Shown one piece after another: positions 20,767 to 29,128 of a DNA stretch of 32,983 nucleotides (positions are counted from its first letter, which is position 1; every line of letters begins with the position of its first letter). The DNA comes from Opitutus sp. GAS368 (lineage in GTDB: Bacteria; Verrucomicrobiota; Verrucomicrobiia; Chthoniobacterales; Chthoniobacteraceae). The translations under genes were made by a program, and so were the position numbers. A model generated the notes under the pieces. The model did not search any database and was not told where the DNA came from. It saw nothing but the letters and a program-made list of their open reading frames with translations. The stretch spans positions 1 to 32,983 of the forward strand of contig CALQFT020000019.1 of the NCBI GenBank assembly GCA_943329925.2, read 5' to 3'.

Positions 20767-23622
20767 CTAATCGAGGAAAACAAGCTCGCTCGCGTTTAAC
20801 AGTGCGCGACAAAATGCGGGCAGACCGTGTGACACGATAAAAGCTTCGGCTGCTCCTTGTTCTGCAGGCGAGGGCGGCCGCTGGAAGACAATCCGATAGG
20901 CTGTAAGAACGGAGTTATTTGACCCAATGCGCGTGGCGAGGGCGGCGGCCATGTCCAAGGTAAAACTGTGATTGAGCAAAGTGAGAGCCTGTAACGGAGT
21001 GCTGGTGTTGGCGCGTTTCGGGGCGGCGAAGGCGGTATCTGGCAGGTCAAAATCGCTCAACAGATCCACCACGCTAGCGCGTGCATTTTGATGGTAAACC
21101 GCGCGACGGTACGTCTCCGGGCCGTGTTGTTCTAGTGGTACGTACGTTGAAACATTGTTGGAAAGTACTTTATACAAACGAAATCCAAGGCCACCGGCCG
21201 GGACCAATTGCAGCTTTCCTGCCGCACTGAGAACCGTGTCACGGATCTCCTCCGCGCCCAACCGCCGCGGAGGAAAGCGCCACAACAGCCGGGCGCTTTT
21301 GTCCACGCGGGCGGCCTCCTCGCGCGGGGCGGCACTTTGTAGATAGGCGCGGGAAAGCATAATTTCACGGTGTAACGGCTTTAGGCGCCAGCCATAAAAG
21401 AGGAGGCGCGTGGCAAGAAAATCGAGGAGTTCAGGATGTGAGGGGCGGCTGCCTAGAAAGCCAAAATCGCCGGGCGTATCCACCAAGCCAGTCCCGAAGT
21501 GGTAGTGCCAGAGTCGATTAGCGAGCACGCGAGAAGCAATGGGATTATCATCGCTAGTGATCCATCGTGCCAGCGCAAGGCGGCGCTCCCCCTCGGGCGC
21601 CTCGGCGGGTAACGCGAAGGGTTTGCCCACACGCTCCAGCACGCTAAGGCTGGCTGGCACCACGGAATCCCCCGGCTTCATCGGATCCCCGCCCTTGTGC
21701 ACAAACGTGAGCTCCTTGGGCTGCGAGTACGTTCCCGCCCAAATCTCCCGCAATTTTGGGACTGCATCGATTTTACCCTGCAGCGCCGCAATCCTATTCG
21801 CCAGCGTGGCCAATTGCGCGCGCTCCTCCTCGGTGGTCACCTCCCGGCGCACCCGCTCCACTCCGTGGGCTTCCGACCACGGCGCGCGATCCACTCCGGA
21901 AGCGACTGTTTTCCAGATTATTTCATCCACTGACACCCTCACTTCGTACTCGCACGGAGTCGCCCCCTGACTCTTATCGGGCACGTCCTTGCCCTTGGCG
22001 TTGCTAAACACAATCCGATCAATGCGCTCCGCTCGCGCTAGGGTGATCGTCAGCTCTGCCGGAGTGCCCACAGCCCATTGCTCGCCCGGCTTCCCGTCTA
22101 TACAGAGTTGCGGGCCGTACGCTTCCGGAAAATCTTCCGCTGTAACTGATTGTGCGCCATTCGCACGCCCCCCATTTGATGCGAGAGCTACGTTTCGCGA
22201 CTCCGCTCCCGCCGTCCAAACTTCAAACTCGGTCAGACGCGCGTTGGTGGCTGACTTAGCGTTGGCCGTGCTTGCATGCATTACAAACTTCACAAAATGA
22301 ACTTGTTCTGATGGGAAGTGCTCCTCCGTAGCGTTGGGATCCATCTTTGGCCGGATGGTTTTCTGCGACAACGCCGCCGCTTTACTGCGCACTTCAACCG
22401 CTTTCTCCAGAACACTTTGCTCCTCGACTAGGCGCGTCTTCTCCGCGTTTAACGGCTTGGTGGCTGTCTCAAAATCGGCCCGCTCCTGCGCTGTGGCCAC
22501 CACCCGCCTGCCATGTTTAACACCTTCAAAGGCAGCACGTAGCCGATAGTAATCCTCCGTCGGAATAGGATCAAACTTGTGATTGTGGCAGCGCGCACAA
22601 TTCACTGTGAGCCCGAGAAACGCGCTGCTGGTGGAGGTTACTATTTCATCCAGCGTGGCGGCGCGTATGTTTTTCTGCGCCACCACATCCTGATTGCCGA
22701 CGTCATCATACGGCCCAGCCACGAGGAAGGCGCTGCCCACTTCCACCGCGGGATTTCCCTTTCCAAGAATGTCTCCGGCAAGGTGTTCTGCCATGAAGCG
22801 GTTGAACGGCTTGTCCTCATTGATCGAATGAATCACGTAGTCCCGAAACGGCCAGAGATCGTTGATAATGAAATTCCGCTCGAACCCATTGCTCTCACCG
22901 AAGCGCACCACGTCCAGCCAATGCCTGCCCCAATGTTCGCCGTACTGAGGCGAGTCCAACAGTCTATCCACCAACGCTTCCACCGCTGGGCGCGCCTCTG
23001 CCGCATACGCCTTAGCGAAGGCTTCCACCTCCTCCATACTCGGCGGCAAACCAGTCAGATCGTAGCTCATCCGCCGAATTAGATCCCTCGCTCCGGCCGG
23101 TCCGTTGAAGTGCAAGTCCTTCTCCGCGAGCTTTTCTTCGAGAAACCCGTCGATGTCCTTGTGTCGAAACTCCCGCGCTAACGGCTGAAGCGACCACCAC
23201 GATTTGTCTGCCCGTTTCGCCTCCAATTGCGTTCCGTCTCTTGGATCCGGCGCACCCATTTTGACCCAAGCGACGAGATCTGCGATAGCTGCCTCTGGAA
23301 GCTTGGGCTTCTTGGGCGGCATCGCTGTGTCGGGATCTTCGTGGCGAACGCTCTTAAGCAGTTGGCTGGCTTGAGGATTTCCAGGGACGATAACCGGCTC
23401 ACCGCCGTCGCCGCCTTTCTGCCAGCCGGCCTTTGAGTCGAGCAAAAGGTTGCCCTTGAGCTTTTTGGCTTCAGTGCTGTGACATTCGTAACAATGTTCC
23501 ACCAGCAATGGGCGGATTTTTTGTTCAAAAAATGCGAGGCCTTCCGGACTTGGTTTTGTCGGTAAAGCGGCTGGCACAATGGCGGTTACAGCCAGGAATA
23601 TGGGCAGAAGAGCGTTCATCAA
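20767..23622 (-). CDS. Planctomycete-type cytochrome c + DUF1549 + DUF1553 protein
   Basis: Signal peptide; heme motif CYECH in FFEQKIRPLLVEHCYECHS, MPPKKPKLPEAAIADLVAWVKMGAPDPR; DUF1549 region (DLTGLPPSMEEVEAF...YGEHWGRHWLDVVRFGES) and DUF1553 region (RLALARWITSDDNPIASRVLANRLWHYHFGTGLVDTPGDFG). Confidence 0.92.
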   Translation of the reverse strand: MMNALLPIFLAVTAIVPAALPTKPSPEGLAFFEQKIRPLLVEHCYECHSTEAKKLKGNLLLDSKAGWQKGGDGGEPVIVPGNPQASQLLKSVRHEDPDTAMPPKKPKLPEAAIADLVAWVKMGAPDPRDGTQLEAKRADKSWWSLQPLAREFRHKDIDGFLEEKLAEKDLHFNGPAGARDLIRRMSYDLTGLPPSMEEVEAFAKAYAAEARPAVEALVDRLLDSPQYGEHWGRHWLDVVRFGESNGFERNFIINDLWPFRDYVIHSINEDKPFNRFMAEHLAGDILGKGNPAVEVGSAFLVAGPYDDVGNQDVVAQKNIRAATLDEIVTSTSSAFLGLTVNCARCHNHKFDPIPTEDYYRLRAAFEGVKHGRRVVATAQERADFETATKPLNAEKTRLVEEQSVLEKAVEVRSKAAALSQKTIRPKMDPNATEEHFPSEQVHFVKFVMHASTANAKSATNARLTEFEVWTAGAESRNVALASNGGRANGAQSVTAEDFPEAYGPQLCIDGKPGEQWAVGTPAELTITLARAERIDRIVFSNAKGKDVPDKSQGATPCEYEVRVSVDEIIWKTVASGVDRAPWSEAHGVERVRREVTTEEERAQLATLANRIAALQGKIDAVPKLREIWAGTYSQPKELTFVHKGGDPMKPGDSVVPASLSVLERVGKPFALPAEAPEGERRLALARWITSDDNPIASRVLANRLWHYHFGTGLVDTPGDFGFLGSRPSHPELLDFLATRLLFYGWRLKPLHREIMLSRAYLQSAAPREEAARVDKSARLLWRFPPRRLGAEEIRDTVLSAAGKLQLVPAGGLGFRLYKVLSNNVSTYVPLEQHGPETYRRAVYHQNARASVVDLLSDFDLPDTAFAAPKRANTSTPLQALTLLNHSFTLDMAAALATRIGSNNSVLTAYRIVFQRPPSPAEQGAAEAFIVSHGLPAFCRALLNASELVFLD

Positions 23623-23637
23623 GGGGTGGACGGCGCC

Positions 23638-25050
23638 TCAGGCCAACAGCGCCTTGAGCACGTGCCCGTGTACGTCGGTGAGACGCCGGTTCGCGCCGTT
23701 GTGATAATACGTGAGCTGCTCATGATTGAGCCCAAGAAGCTGTAAGACTGTGGCGTAGAAGTCGTAAACCGTGGCCACATCCTGCACACTGCGGCGCCCG
23801 AATTCGTCGGTGGCCCCGTGGCTGACACCTCCCTTAACCCCGGCGCCCATCATCCACGTGGTGAACGCGTCAGGGTTGTGGTCGCGCCCCGAAGTGCCTT
23901 CCTGACGGGTGGGCATCCGCCCAAATTCTGTACACCAAAGCACTAACACGTTGTCCAGCATGCCCCGCTGCTTGAGATCGCTAAGCAGGGCCGCCGTTGG
24001 TTGGTCGAAGATTGGGCAGTGCCTCTCATAGTCCGCCTTGAGCGTCTTGTGAGCGTCCCAGTTAAGCAGGCCATCCACCGCACTCGCTCTGGAGGCGCAG
24101 TAGAGGCTGACATAGCGCACGCCCTGTTCGAGAAAGCGTCTCGCAAGTAGACAGTTGCGTGCATATGCAGCCTTCAGTGCGTTTGGATCTTGGGTGCCGT
24201 ACAGGGCATGGACATGCTCAGGCTCGCGCGCGAGATCGCTCACCTCCGGTGCCTTTAGCTGCATTCGCGCTGCGAGAGCATACGTCGCCAGCCGCGCGGA
24301 AAGCTCATCCTGACCGGGGTGGCTTCCTGCAAATCCGGCGTTCATTGTTTGCAAAAACTCACGAGTTGCAGCGTCTTCCATCTCGCTGACTCCCGCAGGG
24401 CGCGCCAGATTTCGCAGCGGTTGCTGAGCGGACATCGAGACGGCTTGGTACTCGGCGGGCAAAAACCCGTTACTCCAATTCGCTTTGCCGTTTGGCGGCT
24501 CGCCGCGCAAATCTTGGATAGAAACGTAGGTGGGCAGGTTGTCGTTTAGCGAACCCAAGGCGTAGTTCACCCAAGAGCCAGCGCTGGGAAATCCCTCTCT
24601 GGTAAAGCATGTGTTCATGCCTATACAGCCGGGGCCGTGCGTGTTGCTGCGCGATACCATGGAGTGAATAAACGCCATGTCGTCCACGTGACGGCTCATG
24701 TGAGGGAGCATGGAGGATATCATTTTCCCGCTCCCGCCCGCCGGTAAAAAGGCCCACGGCGGGCGCATCAGAGTCCCGTTCTTGCCTTGAAAAGTGACCT
24801 CCTGCTCGGCCCCCGGTAGCGGCGTGCCGTCGTACTGTTCCAACATCGGTTTGTGATCCCAAAGATCCACATGCGACGCCGCCCCGGGACAAAATATCTG
24901 TAGTACTTGTTTCGCCTTGGGTGCGAAATGCGGTGGTCGTGGCGGCGCGGCGTGCACCTCCGTGGCCAGCAAACGAGAAAGCGCCACACCGGTCATACCG
25001 GTGGTCATAGCGCCAAGAAAACTCCGGCGGCTGAGATCGAGAGCGCTCAT
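23638..25050 (-). CDS. DUF1501 family protein with Tat-type signal
   Basis: MSALDLSRRSFLGAMTTGMTGVALSRLL (RRSFLG twin-arginine motif); sulfatase-like DUF1501 features (QIFCPGAASHVDLWDHKP, VLVLWCTEFGRMPT, GRDHNPDAFTTWMMGAGVKGG). Confidence 0.92.
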   Translation of the reverse strand: MSALDLSRRSFLGAMTTGMTGVALSRLLATEVHAAPPRPPHFAPKAKQVLQIFCPGAASHVDLWDHKPMLEQYDGTPLPGAEQEVTFQGKNGTLMRPPWAFLPAGGSGKMISSMLPHMSRHVDDMAFIHSMVSRSNTHGPGCIGMNTCFTREGFPSAGSWVNYALGSLNDNLPTYVSIQDLRGEPPNGKANWSNGFLPAEYQAVSMSAQQPLRNLARPAGVSEMEDAATREFLQTMNAGFAGSHPGQDELSARLATYALAARMQLKAPEVSDLAREPEHVHALYGTQDPNALKAAYARNCLLARRFLEQGVRYVSLYCASRASAVDGLLNWDAHKTLKADYERHCPIFDQPTAALLSDLKQRGMLDNVLVLWCTEFGRMPTRQEGTSGRDHNPDAFTTWMMGAGVKGGVSHGATDEFGRRSVQDVATVYDFYATVLQLLGLNHEQLTYYHNGANRRLTDVHGHVLKALLA

Positions 25051-25165
25051 ACCTGAACCCTAGGAGTTCGAGGCGCGGCTTGCTACGCCTCAGACTCCAA
25101 GCTCTGCGTTTATTGTCTCACTTAAAATGCAGATTTGCCCAACGCTGTCTCCTAAAAGACGCCGT

Positions 25166-25708
25166 TTAGCCGATCCCCAGCTTTTCACGCCCTTCGACGG
25201 AAATCCGCTCCGGACCCCATGGTGGATCCCACACCAATTGCACGTCTGCTTCCGCGACGCCTGGCAGTTCGGAAATGCGCTGTCTGGCATCCGCCGCGAG
25301 GGCGGGACCCATGCCGCATCCCGGGGCGGTCAACGTCATTTGCACCAATACTTTGTGCACATCGGGTGCGCCTTCAACGCTCTCCGTTTTGAGGTCGTAG
25401 ATCAGCCCCAAATCCACGATGTTTACTGGAATCTCCGGATCATACACGCCCTTCAAAGTCTCCCAGACGAGAGCCTCTGAAAACGGACCGTCGGCGACCC
25501 GCCGGGGCTGGGGCACTACATCGAGGCCCATGGCGTCTGCATCCTGCGCGGCGATACGGTAAAGTCCACCAACAGACGCATGTACGGTGTAAGTTCCGCC
25601 CAGTGACTGGGTGATGGAGACAACCGTACCCTCGGGCAAGGTGGTGACATGGCCGCTGGGAATCGCAGTGGCTTCCACCGAGCGGCTAAGGGGGATGAAA
25701 TCATTCAT
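25166..25708 (-). CDS. sufT: SufT/MIP18-family (DUF59) Fe-S assembly protein
   Basis: LPEGTVVSITQSLGGTYTVHASVGGLYRI N-terminal SufT-like region followed by the DUF59 core EALVWETLKGVYDPEIPVNIVDLGLIYDL...MTLTAPGCGMGPALAADARQRI. Start trimmed to ATG 25708. Confidence 0.85.
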   Translation of the reverse strand: MNDFIPLSRSVEATAIPSGHVTTLPEGTVVSITQSLGGTYTVHASVGGLYRIAAQDADAMGLDVVPQPRRVADGPFSEALVWETLKGVYDPEIPVNIVDLGLIYDLKTESVEGAPDVHKVLVQMTLTAPGCGMGPALAADARQRISELPGVAEADVQLVWDPPWGPERISVEGREKLGIG

Positions 25709-25744
25709 AAAGTGAGGGTGCGTTTTGAGCAAAGATCTCGGCTC

Positions 25745-25808
25745 ATTCGTCTGACAAACATTAGTCCAACGAGTCGATTCATCAGACAAAGATCGTAAAT
25801 CTTTGTCT
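25745..25808. promoter_or_regulatory. Candidate regulatory region: imperfect direct repeat plus perfect hairpin between the 124-aa gene and sufT
   Basis: ATTCGTCTGACAAACAT (25745-25761) and ATTCATCAGACAAAGAT (25777-25793) match at 14 of 17 positions, 32 bp apart; AGACAAAGAT-CGTAA-ATCTTTGTCT (25784-25808) is a perfect 10-bp inverted repeat. Confidence 0.45.
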
Positions 25809-26182
25809 TAGTCTTCGCGGGTCACACGCCAGCGAGTTTCCGGATAAAGATTCACATTGTCGGAATCGATATCAAATCCGCAGGATTCCAAGAGAAAGGC
25901 AACGCCCTCTTTGGAATGCATGGTCTCACGCAGGCTGCGGGCAAAAAGTTCTACGTATTCTTTGTAGCTGTCCAAGGCCAAAGCGCCGTCGGAGACGTAC
26001 TTGGCGAGCTCGGCATCGTGGCTGTCAATGAGATCCATCAACGCCTTGCGCAGTCGCAGTCGCATCACGGGATCCACGACGAGTCGGAACGGATTGGCCG
26101 AGGGATCCGAGGGCATCGGATCTCGCGAGATCTCAAAAGGCAGTGTTGCTAAGTTATAAGTGGAGAGGGCGTCGTCTTCCAT
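25808..26182 (-). CDS. Hypothetical protein, 124 aa
   Basis: MEDDALSTYNLATLPFEISRDPMPSDPSANPFRLVVDPVMRLRLRKALMDLIDSHDAELAKYVSDG...; good ribosome-binding site AAAGGAG upstream of the ATG on the minus strand. Confidence 0.75.
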   Translation of the reverse strand: MEDDALSTYNLATLPFEISRDPMPSDPSANPFRLVVDPVMRLRLRKALMDLIDSHDAELAKYVSDGALALDSYKEYVELFARSLRETMHSKEGVAFLLESCGFDIDSDNVNLYPETRWRVTRED

Positions 26183-26297
26183 AGGTAAGGGCTCCTTTGA
26201 TTAACTTAGCCTAGCTTGGTTATGCTGCAAGCGGCGGCGTGATAAAGGTTGGTTTTGTGTTTTACGCCGGTTTTTGAAGATGTCGGGCGGCACCGCT

Positions 26298-28967
26298 TCA
26301 AAAGGCTCCTTTGCGAAGCGCCTCGCGCCGGTCCCGCACCAGGCTGACGACCAGCGAAGTCCACCCAGTTTGGTGCGAGGCGCCGAGGCCCTCTCCGGTC
26401 TCGGCATGGAAGTATTCGTGGAACAGCAGCAATTCCTTCCAGTGGTCCACGTCGCTGTACCGTTTGGCCGTCCCGAAACAGGGGCGGTAACCGGTTTCAT
26501 CCGGGACGAATAGGGAGATAAGACGGTCGCACAGATCCAGGGCGATATCCCGCAGCGTCGCCATGGTTCCCGAGCCTGTGGGATACTCGATGGTAAATGT
26601 ATCCCCGTAAAAATACGCGTAACGCTCTAGTGCTTCTATGATTAGGAAGTTTATTGGGAACCAGATTGGCCCCCGCCAATTGGAATTACCACCGAACATG
26701 TCCGTTGTGGCCTCGCCGGGTGCGTAGGCGACTTCATGCCTTTGGCCATCGTGGATAAAGGTGAAGGGCTTCTGATCGTGCGCCTTGCTCAGTGAACGAA
26801 TGCCGAAGTTTGAGAGGAACTCCTCCGGATTAACCATGTACTCCAAACACTTGCGCAGCCGCGCTTCAGAAGGAATTGCGAGCAAACACCTTCCTGGGTT
26901 CTTGCCAGTGGCCCGTCGCACCGTGATGTACTTAAGGAGATCGGGCCGATTGACGAGAAACCAGTCCATGCGTTTGCGGAAATTCGGGAGTGCATCGATG
27001 GTCTTCTGTTTGAGGACGTTGACGGCACACATCGGGAGCAGTCCGACGAGGGAGCGGATCCTCAAGGGGATCGGTTCCTTGTGGTTGATGATTAACTGGT
27101 CGTAATAAAATCCGTCGGTGCTGTCCCAAAGACCGGTGCCCCCAAGGGAGTTGATGGCGTCGCAGATATTGACGAAGTGCTCGAAAAATTTGGATGCAAT
27201 ATCTTCGTAAACAGGCCGCTCCAGCGCGAGTTCCAGCGATATGGAAAGCATCGTCAGACAAAACGAGGCCATCCACGCCGTCCCGTCAGCCTGGTTGAGG
27301 CGGCCTCCACCCGGCAGCGGGCGCGAGCGGTCAAACACTCCGATATTGTCGAGTCCAAGGAAGCCGCCACCAAACACATGGCGCCCCTCGACATCCTTGC
27401 GGTTGACCCACCACGTGAAGTTTAAAAGCAGCTTTTGAAAGGCGCGCTCCAAAAAGAAGAGGTCCCGGTTGCCCTTGCGGTCGGCAATTTTGTACACCCG
27501 CCACACCGCCCAAGCATGCACCGGCGGGTTAACGTCGGAGAAGTTCCACTCGTAGGCAGGCAACTGGCCGTTGGGATGCATGTACCACTCGCGCAGCAAC
27601 AAAAGCAACTGCTCCTTGGCAAAGTCCGGGTCCACGACCGCGAAGGGAATCATGTGAAATGCGGTGTCCCACGCGGCGAACCACGGGTACTCCCACTTGT
27701 CCGGCATGGAGAGGATGTCCTTGGCGAAGAAATGCGGCCAATCAGCGTTGCGCCCTTTGAGGCGGAATTCCGGAGGTGGAGCGTCCTTATCGCAACGCAA
27801 CCAGTCCTCGACGACGTAGTAGAAGAATTGCTTAGTCCAGAGCAGACCGGCATAACCTTGGCGGCATATAAGCCGTTCAACTTCTGTGACATCCGGAGGA
27901 ATCACGCGGGCGTAAAAAGCGTCACTCTCGGCGCTGCGCTGCGCAAAGGTTTCCTCGAATCCCTCAAAGCCTTCCACCCCAAGGGTCTCCTTACGCAACA
28001 CTAAACGGCAGCGCACCGTGATCGTGGCGCCCGGTTGGATCATGAACTTGAAGTGCGCGGCCGCTTTGGTGCCGCGCGCTTCGGGGCATATCGCCCGCTC
28101 CTCGCCGTGAATTATATAGCGGTGAAAGGCATCCTTGACGTAGGGCGTTGGGTTTTCGGCGCCGGAGAGGCTGTGAAAGTTGGTGTCGTTTTCCGTGAAA
28201 AGCCACTCTGGAGCGCCCTGAAAATCCGGCGAGTCGGCGATAAATTGATATTCCCCAAGTGACTCGTGATGAGTGAGAAGCTCATTATCTCCTCCAACAA
28301 TTCCGGGCTTTGTGACGGGCAGTTCCCGGCTGTTTTCCCAACCCCACACATTCCGGAACCAAAGCGTTGGCAGCAGATGCAACGGCGCGGCTTCCGGACC
28401 ATGATTGGTCACGGTGATGCGCCACAAAAGATCCTCCGGTGTACGTTTTGCGACTTCTTGGAGGACGTCGAAATAGCGCCCTTCATCAAACATCCCCATA
28501 TCCGCGAGTTCCAACTCGGGACCTAGGCGCCCCAAAAGTTGATTTTGCAGGCGCAGTTCTGTGTATGGATATTTGTCCTGCGGATACTTATACAGCGCCT
28601 TTGTGTAGGAATGCGTCGGCGTGGAATCCAGATAGTAATAGCACTCTTTGACGTCTTCGCCGTGATTGCCCTCGTACCCAGTGAGTCCGAAAAGGCGTTC
28701 CTTGAGGATCGTATCACTGCCATTCCAAAGTGCTGGAGCGAAACACATTCGGCATTGACGATCCGTCCAGCCCTGCAAGCCGTCCTCACCCCATCGATAG
28801 GCCCTGCGGCGAGCGTGGTCATGAGGGAAGGTGTCCCAACTGTTGCCGTGCTCCGAGTAGTCTTCGCGCACGGTTCCCCACTGCCGTTCGCTTAAAAAAG
28901 GCCCCCAACGACGCCAACGCGTGGCGTCACCTTTTGTCTCCGAGAGACGTTCGATTTCCCGATCCAT
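26298..28967 (-). CDS. GH63-like / MGH1-like glucosidase
   Basis: 889 aa; LSETKGDATRWRRWGPFLSERQWGTVREDYSEHGNSWDTFPHDHARRRAYRWGEDGLQGWTD and KWEYPWFAAWDTAFHMIPFAVVDPDFAKEQLLLLLREWYMHPNGQLPAYEWNFSDVNPPVHAWA resemble bacterial GH63-like (alpha/alpha)6 glucosidases. Confidence 0.82.
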   Translation of the reverse strand: MDREIERLSETKGDATRWRRWGPFLSERQWGTVREDYSEHGNSWDTFPHDHARRRAYRWGEDGLQGWTDRQCRMCFAPALWNGSDTILKERLFGLTGYEGNHGEDVKECYYYLDSTPTHSYTKALYKYPQDKYPYTELRLQNQLLGRLGPELELADMGMFDEGRYFDVLQEVAKRTPEDLLWRITVTNHGPEAAPLHLLPTLWFRNVWGWENSRELPVTKPGIVGGDNELLTHHESLGEYQFIADSPDFQGAPEWLFTENDTNFHSLSGAENPTPYVKDAFHRYIIHGEERAICPEARGTKAAAHFKFMIQPGATITVRCRLVLRKETLGVEGFEGFEETFAQRSAESDAFYARVIPPDVTEVERLICRQGYAGLLWTKQFFYYVVEDWLRCDKDAPPPEFRLKGRNADWPHFFAKDILSMPDKWEYPWFAAWDTAFHMIPFAVVDPDFAKEQLLLLLREWYMHPNGQLPAYEWNFSDVNPPVHAWAVWRVYKIADRKGNRDLFFLERAFQKLLLNFTWWVNRKDVEGRHVFGGGFLGLDNIGVFDRSRPLPGGGRLNQADGTAWMASFCLTMLSISLELALERPVYEDIASKFFEHFVNICDAINSLGGTGLWDSTDGFYYDQLIINHKEPIPLRIRSLVGLLPMCAVNVLKQKTIDALPNFRKRMDWFLVNRPDLLKYITVRRATGKNPGRCLLAIPSEARLRKCLEYMVNPEEFLSNFGIRSLSKAHDQKPFTFIHDGQRHEVAYAPGEATTDMFGGNSNWRGPIWFPINFLIIEALERYAYFYGDTFTIEYPTGSGTMATLRDIALDLCDRLISLFVPDETGYRPCFGTAKRYSDVDHWKELLLFHEYFHAETGEGLGASHQTGWTSLVVSLVRDRREALRKGAF

Positions 28968-29128
28968 GAAGGCTTAGTGTATCAGAGGAATTTTTAGATA
29001 GAAACCTGTTAGGCAGCCGACCTGAGAGGAGCGCCGGAGCCATCGCTGATGAATGATATTTGTCATCTAATTTAACTCTATGGAACCTCGAGGCTTGTTT
29101 GTACGCAGGGCATTGCTATCTAGCACAC

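Noticed and set aside
20568-20783. 71-aa minus-strand ORF from the track
   Set aside because: Overlaps the start of the more convincing 41-aa Lys/Ala-rich gene and the 3' end of the DUF1549/1553 gene; no recognisable motif.
26187-26310. Repeated AAGGCTCCTTTG / AGGGCTCCTTTG motif
   Set aside because: One copy is explained by the ribosome-binding site of the 124-aa gene and the other by the C-terminal codons of the GH63-like gene; likely coincidence.
27435-28004. 189-aa plus-strand ORF
   Set aside because: Antisense shadow inside the GH63-like glucosidase gene.
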